Shown: positions 15,901-23,867 of the stretch, piece by piece
Numbering within the stretch: the first letter of the stretch is position 1
Layout: every line of letters begins with the position of its first letter
Assembly (NCBI GenBank): GCA_016879935.1
Contig: JAACJQ010000235.1
Coordinates: 1-33,637 of the forward strand
DNA length: 33,637 bases
DNA from: Archangiaceae bacterium
GTDB taxonomy: Bacteria; Myxococcota; Myxococcia; Myxococcales; Myxococcaceae
Direction of reading: 5' to 3'
Translations under genes and position numbers: made by a program
The notes under the pieces: generated by a model
The model's input: the letters and a program-made list of their open reading frames with translations, nothing else
Told to the model about the DNA's origin: nothing
The model's database searches: none

Positions 15901-18570
15901 TCACGCCAGCGACTTGGTGGCGATCTCGTAGACGTCTTTGCTGCAGCCCTCGCGATCGAGAATGCGCTGCAGCTGCTGCTTCATGAGCGTCTGGCGAGCG
16001 GCGTCCTGCCGTCTCCAGCGCGTCAGCGGCGTCATCATGCGCGCGGCGATCTGCGGGTTGAACGCGTCGATGGTGCGCACGAGGTCGCCGAGGAACGTGT
16101 AGCCACGGCCGCTCGCTTCGTGGAACCGCAGCGGGTTGCTCATGGCGAACGCGGCGATGATGGAGCGCGCGCGGTTCGGGTTCTCGAGCGTGAACGCCTC
16201 GTGCTTCGTGAGCGCCACCACGTCGTCGAGCGTCGTCGGCCGCGTGCTCATCGCCTGGAGCGCGAACCACTTGTCGACCATGAGCGCCTCGCCCTTCCAC
16301 TTTGCGTAGAAGTTCGCGAACGCTGCGTCACGCGCCGCGCCGGTCGTGTTCGAGAGCAACGCGAGCGCCGACTGCGTGTCGGTCATCGAGCCAGCGCGTT
16401 GGTGATGCGCGAGCACGTGCCTCTCTCCATCGGGCAGCCGCGAACGCCACGCGACCATCACGTTGCGCAGGCTGCGACGGCCGACGTCATCGGGCGCGAA
16501 GCGATACGCGGCGCCATCGAGCGTCTTCGAGAGGTGCGCGTCGACTTCACCGATGAGCCCACTGAGCGCCGTCGCCAGCGCAGTCACGAGGTGCTCCCGC
16601 GCCTGGTACGCGCTCGAGTAGTCAGCCCACGGAAGACGATCGCCAATCACGTCGAGCCCGGGAACGCTGAGGGCCAGGGCGAGCAACGCAGGATCTCCAC
16701 CGGTCAGCGCGGTCGACAGCGCCGTCTTCACGGCATCGACCAACTGCGCCGACGGAGCGGCGGGCGCCTTGCCTGACTGAATCGTCGCCACGTTCGCGAG
16801 CAGGTGGCGCAGGAACAGCTCCTGCCCGGCCTCGACGCGATTGAACGCATCGTCATCGTGCGCGAGGCGGAAGAGCAGGGCGCGCTCGTCGTCATCGGTC
16901 TCGAGGTGAATCGGCGCCGAGAAGCCGCGCAGCAGCGACGGCACCGGAGCCTCCTTCAACCCCGAGAACACGAACTGCTGCTCGTTCTTCGTCAGCTCGA
17001 GCACGGTCTCGGTGCCGCGCGCGACGCCATCGACCACGAGCGGCACGCGCTTGCCGTCTTTGCCCAGCAGCGCCGTGACGACGGGAATCAGCATCGGCTC
17101 CTTCGTCGGCTGGCCCGGCGTCGGCGGAACGGTCTGCGTCAACGTGAGCGTCCACGTGCCCTTCGCCGCGTCCCACGTACCCTTCGACGTCACCTTCGGC
17201 GTGCCGGCCTGCGAGTACCACCGCGAGAACTGCGTGAAGTCGCGCCCGCTGACCTCGGCCATGCACTTCAAGAAATCGTCCGTCGTGACGGCCTGGCCGT
17301 CGTGACGGCTGAAGTAGAGGTCGGTGCCTTTGCGGAAGAGCTGCTCGCCGAGCAGCGTGAGGTACATGCGCACGACCTCGGCGCCCTTCTCGTAGATGGT
17401 GACCGTGTAGAAGTTCGAGATCTCGACGTAGCTGTCGGGACGAACGGGGTGCGCGGTCGGCCCGAGGTCTTCGGGGACCTGCAGGCTGCGCAGACGCTGC
17501 ACCTCTTCGATGCGCTTCACCGCGCGCGAGCCGACGTCAGACGAGAACTCCTGGTCGCGGAAGACCGTGAAGCCTTCTTTGAGCGAGAGCTGGAACCAGT
17601 CGCGGCAGGTGACGCGGTTGCCCGACCAGTTGTGGAAGTACTCGTGGCCGACGACGCCCTCGATGTTCGCGAAGTCGACGTCGGTCGCCGTGTCGGGCCG
17701 CGCGAGCACGAACTTGGTGTTGAAGACGTTGAGGCCCTTGTTCTCCATCGCTCCCATGTTGAAGTCCGAGACGGCGACGAGGTTGAACACGTCGAGGTCG
17801 TACTCACGTCCGAAGCGCGTCTCGTCCCACCGCATCGATTTCTTGAGGCTGTCCATGCAGTGCGCGGTCTGGTCGAGATCGTGCGCGCGCACCCAGACGT
17901 TCAACGCGACCTGCTTGCCCGTCATCGTGGTGAACGAGTCGGAGCGCGCCGTCAGGTTCCCCGCGACGACCGCGAAGAGGTAGCAGGGCTTCTTGTGCGG
18001 GTCGTGCCACACGGCCACGCGACGGAGGTTTCCGGCCACGGTCTCTTCGCGCTCGCTCACCTTGTTGCCGTTGCTGAGCAGCACGGGGAACTTCGCGGGG
18101 TCGGCGCGCAGCGTGACGGTGAAGATGCTCATCACGTCGGGGCGGTCGGCGTACCAGGTGATCTTGCGGAAGCCCTCGGCCTCGCACTGGGTGAAGAGCC
18201 CGCTGCCCGAGGCGTAGAGGCCCTCGAGGCTCTTGTTCTTCGACGGCGTCAGCTTGCGGCGCGTGGTGAGCGTGAACTTCTGCGGCGGCGACTTGAGCGT
18301 GAGCGAGCTCTCGCCGAGCGAGTACGCCGACTCGGGAGCGGCTTTGCCGTCGATGGCGATGGAGAGCAGCTGGCCCGAGCCTTCGGCGTCACGGTCTCCG
18401 TCGAGAATGATGTCGCCCGAGGCGCCCGGCTTTCGCGCGATGACGAGCTCGGCTTCGACTTCGGTGTGGTCGACGTCGAGGTCGAAGGTGAGGGCGACGC
18501 GCTCGATGCTGAACGCGGGCGGGGTGTACTCGGAGAGTCGGATCGTCTTCGGGGTGGCGTCTCGCAGCAT
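15901..18570 (-). CDS. pepN: Aminopeptidase N (M1 family zinc metallopeptidase)
   Basis: The 889-residue enzyme matches the length of E. coli-type PepN (about 870), which removes N-terminal residues from peptides during cytoplasmic turnover. The N-terminal beta saddle domain is followed by the exopeptidase signature GAMEN (about 272-276, in NMGAMENKGLNVFNTKFVLA). The zinc motif HEYFHNWSGNRVTCRDWFQL follows, with HEYFH at about 308-312 and the third ligand Glu about 19 residues later in LKEGFTVFRDQ. The C-terminal half is the all-helical PepN-specific domain, ending near KQQLQRILDREG. There is no signal peptide. The ATG is 59 nt from the start of a divergent lipoprotein gene, so both promoters must lie in or near that small gap. 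Confidence 0.97.
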   Translation of the reverse strand: MLRDATPKTIRLSEYTPPAFSIERVALTFDLDVDHTEVEAELVIARKPGASGDIILDGDRDAEGSGQLLSIAIDGKAAPESAYSLGESSLTLKSPPQKFTLTTRRKLTPSKNKSLEGLYASGSGLFTQCEAEGFRKITWYADRPDVMSIFTVTLRADPAKFPVLLSNGNKVSEREETVAGNLRRVAVWHDPHKKPCYLFAVVAGNLTARSDSFTTMTGKQVALNVWVRAHDLDQTAHCMDSLKKSMRWDETRFGREYDLDVFNLVAVSDFNMGAMENKGLNVFNTKFVLARPDTATDVDFANIEGVVGHEYFHNWSGNRVTCRDWFQLSLKEGFTVFRDQEFSSDVGSRAVKRIEEVQRLRSLQVPEDLGPTAHPVRPDSYVEISNFYTVTIYEKGAEVVRMYLTLLGEQLFRKGTDLYFSRHDGQAVTTDDFLKCMAEVSGRDFTQFSRWYSQAGTPKVTSKGTWDAAKGTWTLTLTQTVPPTPGQPTKEPMLIPVVTALLGKDGKRVPLVVDGVARGTETVLELTKNEQQFVFSGLKEAPVPSLLRGFSAPIHLETDDDERALLFRLAHDDDAFNRVEAGQELFLRHLLANVATIQSGKAPAAPSAQLVDAVKTALSTALTGGDPALLALALSVPGLDVIGDRLPWADYSSAYQAREHLVTALATALSGLIGEVDAHLSKTLDGAAYRFAPDDVGRRSLRNVMVAWRSRLPDGERHVLAHHQRAGSMTDTQSALALLSNTTGAARDAAFANFYAKWKGEALMVDKWFALQAMSTRPTTLDDVVALTKHEAFTLENPNRARSIIAAFAMSNPLRFHEASGRGYTFLGDLVRTIDAFNPQIAARMMTPLTRWRRQDAARQTLMKQQLQRILDREGCSKDVYEIATKSLA

Positions 18571-18629
18571 GGGGCGTGGTCTACCAGCTTCCCCGTGGCC
18601 TTCCGCCGCCGTTGTGGCTGACTGGCCGG

Positions 18630-18998
18630 GTGCGTCGGTGGCTCCTGCTTCTCGTGCTTGCCAGTTGTTCCCGCTCGGCCGCGCCGTGCGAGCCCTGGAA
18701 GTCGTGGCAGTTGCTGGCGCTGTCCGATGCGCCTGGCGAGCGGGTCGAGAAGTGCACGGCGACGACGCTCGAGTGGCGGGTGATGCCGGGCGGAGCGCGC
18801 GATGCCTGGCTGCGGAATCTCGAGACGATGACCGTCGAAGGCGGCTGGCGGTTGTGGCGCCGCAGCGTGCTCGTGCGCAGCGGTGCTCCAGGTGTTCGTG
18901 TCGAGGTGAGGGTCGACGGCGCTGATCTGCTGATCACCCTGACGCCTGATCAGTCCATCGACGTCGCGAAGCTGCTGAAGGAGCTGAACGGTGAGTGA
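18630..18998 (+). CDS. Small lipoprotein of unknown function
   Basis: The 122-residue protein starts VRRWLLLLVLASC, a clear type II signal peptide whose lipobox L-A-S-C puts the lipidated Cys at position 13. The mature part has one further Cys soon after the N-terminus (APCEPW) and another in EKCTATTLEW. The rest is a small domain rich in beta strands (WRLWRRSVLVRSG, VRVEVRVDGADLLITL). I do not recognise a family. The GTG at 18630 is chosen for the signal sequence, although no good ribosome binding site precedes it; a GTG at 18576 would add 18 residues before the signal. It overlaps the next gene by 8 nt (GTGAGTGA), implying translational coupling. Confidence 0.7.
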   Translation: MRRWLLLLVLASCSRSAAPCEPWKSWQLLALSDAPGERVEKCTATTLEWRVMPGGARDAWLRNLETMTVEGGWRLWRRSVLVRSGAPGVRVEVRVDGADLLITLTPDQSIDVAKLLKELNGE

Positions 18999-20215
18999 CG
19001 TTCACCACGTGATGAAAGCGGTGGCGGAGGAACTCGGAGTCGAGGTGCCGGTCGCTCCGAAACCGACGCTGGTGAACGCCACGTTCGTCGAGCTCGTGGT
19101 GTTCATCGCAGACCTCGTGCGAGACCGCGTGCCGAAGAGTGAACGCGCGCGCTGGAGTCGCCTGGTCGAGCTGGCGACGCCGATTCGCGAGGTCGGTCAG
19201 TTCACGAAGCCGCAGCTGAAGGAATTGAAGGAGCTGTGGAAGGACGCGTTCGTTGGCAACGAGTGGGGCGTGCTGCTGCCAGGGACGTCTCCGACCATCG
19301 GCATTGCCCTGCAGGCCGCGGTCGAGGCGATTCACTGCCACAATCACGATTCGTGTGGTGTCGCGAGCCGGCGCGCGGCGGTGCTGGCGGCGACGTTGCT
19401 CGGTCCGTCGATCATTCCGGTGCTGGGTGCGGAACTGGCGCGGCTCGACGCAGTGACGGCATTGCGAACTCGCAAGCTCACGCCGCCGCAGCGAATCGTC
19501 GAGACGTTGTGGCGTGGAGCGACGGGCGTGGCTCCGACACATTGGATCGTTCGGCTCGAGGACGAGACCTTCGGGTTGCTCGCGAAGACGCGCGGCCGAT
19601 GGACGTGGAGCCCGGGTTCTCGCGACGACGTGATCGCCACCGTGCCTGATGCGTTGATGCCCGCCGCAGTCGAAGCAGTACTTGGAAAGAAGACGAGCGC
19701 CACCCTCGCGGCGCCGCGCGTGATCATTCCTCCCGTCGTGCTGAAGGAGTTGGCCGTCACTGAAGATCTCGTGCTCGCGCGCGCTGACACCGAGAAGCTC
19801 GCGTGGCGCATCTCCGATGGCTCACCGGTTTCGTGGCCGGCGAAGACGAAATTCCCCGCAGCGCCGAAGCCTGAAGTGCACGACCCGAAGGCAAAGTCCG
19901 TCGTCGTCGACGGGCGCACGTTGAAGCTCGATCGCCCAGGCGTGACACACGTCGTGAAGACGGCCGATGGCGTGACGGTCGGCTACCACGAGGGGAAACG
20001 CGCCGCGTTCTTCGACGGCAACGGCACCCAGTCCCTGGCCGAAAGGCACCGTCGCGCTCGTCGACAAGAACTCCGTCGTGACGGCCGTCACGCGCCTCGG
20101 CACCTTCTACGTGAACCCCCAATTGAGATGGATCGTGGCAGAGGGGCCCGGCGGCGTGGCCTTCTTCGTTCACAACGCGCCGACCGGCATGAAGCTGGCG
20201 GTGTTCTCGTCGTGA
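18991..20215 (+). pseudogene. Unrecognised cytoplasmic protein interrupted by a one-base frameshift
   Basis: The first frame runs from GTG (MSDVHHVMKAVAEELG) for 349 codons, to about 20037. Coding character then moves to the +1 frame. Skipping one G of the GG at 20037-20038 turns CTG-GCC-GAA into CTG-CCG-AAA and continues as PKGTVALVDKNSVVTAV and RLGTFYVNPQLRWIVAEG to a TGA at 20213-20215, giving 407 residues. That stop lies just before a clear ribosome binding site for the next gene, so this is the true end. The N-terminal half is helical (about 1-170, with AIHCHNHDSCG in a conserved-looking turn). The C-terminal part looks like repeated short beta strands (WIVRLEDETFGLLAKTRGRW). No signal peptide or known domain is recognised. 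It may be a sequencing error or a real lesion. Confidence 0.72.
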
Positions 20216-20229
20216 CAGGAGTGATGTTC

Positions 20230-20721
20230 ATGCGCTGCTTGCTGCTGATGGTGTTGATGCTCGGGTGTCAAAAGCCTGCGCCCGCTCCGACTCCAACGCC
20301 TTCTGCTGCTGACGCGCTCGACGCGATCGACCCCCGCAAGCCGGTGCCGCTGCTGCCGATGATGGCGAACCATCAAAAGCAGAACATGCGTGAGCACCTT
20401 GCTGCGGTGCAGGAGATCGTCTCGGCGCTCGGCTCCGACGACTTCGCGCGCATCGAAGCGGCCGCGACGCGCATCGGTTCGTCACCGCAGATGGGTCAGA
20501 TGTGCAACCACATGGGCAAGGGTGCTCCCGGGTTCACCGAGCAGGCGCTGAGCTTTCACGCGACCGCCGACGGCATCGCCGCTGCTGCGAAAGAGAAAGA
20601 CAAGGCGAAGGTGCTGGCCGCGCTCGATGCGACGCTGAAGACCTGCACCGCGTGTCACGAGACGTGGAAGCAGACGATCGTCACCGACGCCGAGTGGCAG
20701 CTGGCGACGGCCGCTCACTGA
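20230..20721 (+). CDS. Lipoprotein c-type cytochrome, cytochrome c'/c-556-like
   Basis: The 163-residue protein has the lipoprotein signal MRCLLLMVLMLGCQKP (lipobox L-M-L-G-C). A Pro/Thr-rich tether and a helical domain follow, with a single heme-binding motif CTACH (139-143) close to the C-terminus. Late CxxCH in a roughly 130-residue four-helix domain is the pattern of cytochrome c' and c-556. A Met-rich stretch (PQMGQMCNHMGKG) lies in the middle. It is likely a periplasmic or outer-membrane-anchored electron carrier, or a gas- or redox-sensing heme protein. I chose the ATG at 20230 because AGGAG (20217-20221) is 8 nt upstream; the in-frame ATG at 20224 is too close. It is the third gene of a small operon and overlaps the convergent AraC-type gene by 7 nt. 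Confidence 0.83.
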   Translation: MRCLLLMVLMLGCQKPAPAPTPTPSAADALDAIDPRKPVPLLPMMANHQKQNMREHLAAVQEIVSALGSDDFARIEAAATRIGSSPQMGQMCNHMGKGAPGFTEQALSFHATADGIAAAAKEKDKAKVLAALDATLKTCTACHETWKQTIVTDAEWQLATAAH

Positions 20722-21536
20722 CGAAGCGTGTTCGGTGACAACCCTGCACGCGTGAGCGCCTGAATCAACGTGCGCTCGTTGCGATAACCCAGCGCGCTCG
20801 CGACCTCGGCGACAGTCACTCTCGGCGCGGTGAGCAACGACACGGCGAAGGTGAGGCGAATCGTGTTCAACGTCGTGCGGAACGAGCCGCCCAGCAGGCC
20901 GACCCATGCGCGTGCCTTCGTCAGGTCTCTGCGCCACTGCCGCTCGGAGCGATCGCTCGTGTAGTCGACCCACATCGGCGCGCTCGACAGGTTCGTCAGC
21001 GCGACGTTCAGCATCTTCGCCGCGCGCACCGCCTCCTCGGGAGGCTTCATCGGCGAGACGAGGGGAACTCCGAAGCCTTCGCTCCGGAGTGCCTCCAGCA
21101 ACGCTGCGAGCGTCGACTGGTCTTTCGTGCGGTCTTCTTCATTCGAGACCGCGTCGACGAACGCACGGGCCGCCGCGAGCGTGGGAGCCGAGAGCGTCTG
21201 CTTCGTCCACCCCTCGGCCATCGGCTCGTCCCACTCGATGGTGAGCAGCAGCATGCCGTCTTCCCACCGGTCGATTTGCTCTGCGAGCGGCCCGCAGCTC
21301 GCCTCACCAGCCACGAGCGTGTGCTCTCCCTGCCGCCGGTCGACCCACCGGCCCTCGAGCACCAGCGTCAGGTCGTTGCGGAAGGTCGCGGTCTTCGCGC
21401 GCGGGCGATCGACGGCCTCGTAGTGCATGCCTCGCAGCCGCATCACGTACGCACGAAAGCCCGGCTGCCTCAGCGCGAAGAACTGCCGCAGGGCGCCGAG
21501 GCGGGGCAGGGCGATGGAACGAGTCAGACGAATCAT
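20715..21536 (-). CDS. AraC-family transcriptional regulator
   Basis: The 273-residue protein ends in an AraC-type DNA-binding domain. The second helix-turn-helix is recognisable in VTVAEVASALGYRNERTLIQ followed by ALTRAGLSPNTLRQ. The N-terminal 120 residues are beta-rich (TLVLEGRWVDRRQGEHTLVAG) and fit a cupin-like effector domain that keeps no obvious metal ligands. Its ATG overlaps the stop of the FAD monooxygenase gene (ATGA), so the two are co-transcribed and translationally coupled. The regulator probably controls its own operon or the substrate pathway of the monooxygenase. The inducer is unknown. Confidence 0.82.
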   Translation of the reverse strand: MIRLTRSIALPRLGALRQFFALRQPGFRAYVMRLRGMHYEAVDRPRAKTATFRNDLTLVLEGRWVDRRQGEHTLVAGEASCGPLAEQIDRWEDGMLLLTIEWDEPMAEGWTKQTLSAPTLAAARAFVDAVSNEEDRTKDQSTLAALLEALRSEGFGVPLVSPMKPPEEAVRAAKMLNVALTNLSSAPMWVDYTSDRSERQWRRDLTKARAWVGLLGGSFRTTLNTIRLTFAVSLLTAPRVTVAEVASALGYRNERTLIQALTRAGLSPNTLRQ

Positions 21537-22762
21537 GGCAGGCGTGGAGGTCTCGAGTGCAGCGGCAACCGGCGGAACGGACCCAGCGACAAACCAGACA
21601 TCATCGCCACCATCTCACTGCGAACGATGGGCAGCTTGCACGCGAGCCCGAACAACGAATCGCGCACCAGCCCGAGCGGCGTGAGGTCTGACTGGAAGAA
21701 CGGCGTGAGCCAGCGCGTGACGAACTGGTACCAGCCCAGGTGCGCGCGGCGCGTGCGCGAGTAGCGAAACAACGCGTCGTCGAGTCCATCGGTGCTGCTC
21801 AGACACTCCGCGAGCGTGGCGGCGTCGACGAGCGCGAGGTTGGCGCCCTGGCCCAGCTGTGGACTCATCGCGTGCGCGCTGTCTCCCAGGTACACGACGC
21901 GGCCCACGTTCCACGGCCACATCACGACGTCGTGGTACTCCGAGAACAGCAGGTCGTCGTGCGTGTGCAGCTGCGCGAGCACCGGCTCCGTCGCGGGCAT
22001 GTCTCGGAGCAGCTGCGCCTTCCACGCCTCGAAGTCACTCGCCTTGAACGCGTCGAGCCGGTCAGCGCGCAGACTGAAGAAGAGACTCACGAGCGGTGTG
22101 GAGCCGTCTGGCCCGAGCCCCGTCGGCAGCAGGCCCGACAACATGCGCGTGCCCTTCACCACCTGAAACAGCCGCCCCGTGAAGCGATGCTCGACGTCGG
22201 GCACCACCGCCCACAACGCGCCCCAGGGGTAGCGGCGAACGATCTTCTCGTGCGCCGTGTCGTCTCGCAGACTCGAGCGCGCGCCGTTGCAGACGATGAC
22301 GAGGTCGTGCGGGCCGAACCTTCGCTTCGTCTCACGCTCGACCAGAAAGTGCCCACGCTCGTCGCGCGCGAGGTCTTCGATGTCGTGGCCGAGCTTGAGC
22401 GTGACGCCAGGCTCCGTCTGCACGGCGCGGAACAACGACTGGAACAACACGCCGCGATGCAGACCGACGCCGTACAAGTCTTGCGCGAGGTCGGCGTAGG
22501 CGAGGTCGAGCACGCGCCGGCCCGAGGGCGTCTCGGCCACGAGGTGACGCAGCGGCTCTCCGCGCGCGACGACTTCGTTCACGAGCCCGAGCGCCGAGAG
22601 CACGGCCATGCCGGTCGGCTGCAGCATGATGCCGGCGCCGACGGGCCGCGGATCCATGACCTTCTCGTAGACGGTGACGCGATGGCCCTGCCTCGCGAGA
22701 AAGAGCGCGCTCGCGCTCCCAGCGGTACCGGTTCCAACGATAGCGATGTCGAGTGGCTGCAC
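21533..22762 (-). CDS. FAD-dependent aromatic-type monooxygenase (PHBH/UbiH-like)
   Basis: The 409-residue flavoprotein hydroxylase has the dinucleotide-binding motif IAIVGTGTAGSASALFLARQ at the N-terminus. A family-typical DG-like element follows (DLVIVCNGARSSLRDD), then the second FAD motif GDSAHAMSPQLGQGANLALV, which contacts the ribityl and pyrophosphate groups. These place it in the group A flavoprotein monooxygenases, which use NAD(P)H and O2 to hydroxylate aromatic or polyene substrates. The C-terminal 60 residues include a hydrophobic helix-like stretch (PLGLVRDSLFGLACKLPI). The start is GTG giving MQPLDIAIVG; no ATG fits. It is the middle gene of M23 peptidase, monooxygenase and AraC regulator. 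The substrate cannot be told from sequence, and no polyketide or degradation genes are nearby. Confidence 0.88.
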   Translation of the reverse strand: MQPLDIAIVGTGTAGSASALFLARQGHRVTVYEKVMDPRPVGAGIMLQPTGMAVLSALGLVNEVVARGEPLRHLVAETPSGRRVLDLAYADLAQDLYGVGLHRGVLFQSLFRAVQTEPGVTLKLGHDIEDLARDERGHFLVERETKRRFGPHDLVIVCNGARSSLRDDTAHEKIVRRYPWGALWAVVPDVEHRFTGRLFQVVKGTRMLSGLLPTGLGPDGSTPLVSLFFSLRADRLDAFKASDFEAWKAQLLRDMPATEPVLAQLHTHDDLLFSEYHDVVMWPWNVGRVVYLGDSAHAMSPQLGQGANLALVDAATLAECLSSTDGLDDALFRYSRTRRAHLGWYQFVTRWLTPFFQSDLTPLGLVRDSLFGLACKLPIVRSEMVAMMSGLSLGPFRRLPLHSRPPRLP

Positions 22763-22781
22763 GGGGGAGCACTGCCTTACT

Positions 22782-23633
22782 TCACTTCGCGTCGATGGCC
22801 TCGAACGCGTCGCTCGCTTCCTGCACGGCCTTGCGAATCTTCTCGTCAGGGCCCGTTCGCCGCGCTGGCTTCATGCCGTTGAACGACACCGGCACCTCCT
22901 GCCGCAACGTTCCGTCGATGGTGTGGAACGCCGAGAAGTGCAGGTGCGGCTTCGACGTGTAGCCCGTGTTGCCCGACTCGCCGAGCTGCTGGCCCGCCGT
23001 CACCTTGTCTCCGAGCTTCACCATCACGCCGCCCTGCTTGAGGTGGTTGTACTCGGAGAAGAGCCCGTCATCGTGGCGGAGCACGACGTAGTTGTTCTCG
23101 TTCTTCAGCGCCTCGTCGACCGCGCCCACCGAACAATCACTGCGCACGCCGACGACGACCCCATCACGCGCGGCGAGCACTGGCGTGCCCTCGGGCATCT
23201 CCCAGTCGAACGCCTCTTCGTCCTGCGACCCTTCGAAGTGACTGAACGTGCCGCGCGGGCCCTGAATCAACTTGAACGTGCCCGCGAACGGCCGCTTCCA
23301 GGTCACCGTCGGCGGCAGCACGACGAGCCGGCGCCCGAGCTTCCAGCGGTACTTCCAGTCCTTCAGCTTCCACGCCGCGTCGCGATCGAGCTGCTTCCAC
23401 TTCGCCGCGAGAAAGTGCGTTCGCCCCGCGGAGTCGATGATGGGCGGCAGCTCGTTCACCACGTTCGTCTCGTCGGCCGTGATGCTCATCGTGACTTCGG
23501 TGCACGTCGACAGGTCGGCCCACAGCTCGACGCCGTCGGCCAGGGTCTTCTGCGTCACCTTCACGCACGGGTCTCCGGCCCACGCGCTCGCGCTGATCAG
23601 CACGAACACGAGCCCACCTCGGAGCACCTTCAC
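22782..23633 (-). CDS. Secreted M23 (LytM/lysostaphin-type) peptidase
   Basis: M23 enzymes cut peptide cross-links in peptidoglycan or act as divisome regulators. The protein has a signal peptide (VKVLRGGLVFVLISASAWA, cleavage before GDP) and a beta-rich N-terminal region. The C-terminal M23 domain (about 160-255) contains FSHFEGSQDEEAFDWEMPEG, in which His and Asp are likely zinc ligands, then TPVLAARDGVVVGV, then PHLHFSAF with the catalytic HxH. The first His is separated from Asp by a longer stretch than the classical HxxxD, as in the subgroup with SH...xxDxxMPxGTP. I chose the GTG at 23633 because it gives a standard signal peptide; an ATG at 23702 would add 23 residues before it. It is followed by the monooxygenase gene after 19 nt. 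Confidence 0.85.
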   Translation of the reverse strand: MKVLRGGLVFVLISASAWAGDPCVKVTQKTLADGVELWADLSTCTEVTMSITADETNVVNELPPIIDSAGRTHFLAAKWKQLDRDAAWKLKDWKYRWKLGRRLVVLPPTVTWKRPFAGTFKLIQGPRGTFSHFEGSQDEEAFDWEMPEGTPVLAARDGVVVGVRSDCSVGAVDEALKNENNYVVLRHDDGLFSEYNHLKQGGVMVKLGDKVTAGQQLGESGNTGYTSKPHLHFSAFHTIDGTLRQEVPVSFNGMKPARRTGPDEKIRKAVQEASDAFEAIDAK

Positions 23634-23733
23634 GCAGGGTCTCGCTGCGAAATCACTGCGGAGTGACCCGGGTCGATCGACGTCGAATGTCGCGCTCTGC
23701 ATACCCACCCCACCTCGAAGACCGGAGAATCAC

Positions 23734-23804
23734 TCAAAGCCCGGCTGGTGTCGTTCGTGCACCTTGGGTCTTTGTAAGCCCATGTAATTACTTCAAACCC
23801 GGCT
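23734..23804. promoter_or_regulatory. Divergent regulatory region with direct repeat and AT-rich palindrome
   Basis: This region lies between the M23 peptidase gene and the MYXO-CTERM gene. TCAAAGCCCGGCT (23734-23746) is repeated as TCAAACCCGGCT (23793-23804), 59 nt apart, each followed by a GTTCG-containing stretch. Between them is GTAATTAC (23784-23791), a perfect 8-bp palindrome in an unusually AT-rich patch for this window. It may hold promoters and a shared regulator site. No convincing -35/-10 pair with standard spacing was seen. The whole 234-bp gap (23634-23867) contains no gene that I can support. Confidence 0.35.
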
Positions 23805-23867
23805 TGCGTTCGGCGTTCAGCATCGTCACAGTTCTGCAGCCCCGCCGTACCTCCCTCGGAGCCTCCC

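Noticed and set aside
16804-18621. 605-codon open frame antisense to pepN
   Set aside because: pepN is certain on the opposite strand, and this frame has only low-information composition.
18991-20721. A 576-residue fusion of the unknown protein and the cytochrome lipoprotein
   Set aside because: Codons 350 to about 410 of that frame look out-of-frame, while the +1 frame continues the protein and stops before a ribosome binding site. An internal lipoprotein signal also marks a separate gene.
23634-23708. Upstream start for the M23 peptidase at 23702 or 23708
   Set aside because: It would place 23-25 extra residues before the signal peptide. The GTG at 23633 gives a normal-length signal sequence.
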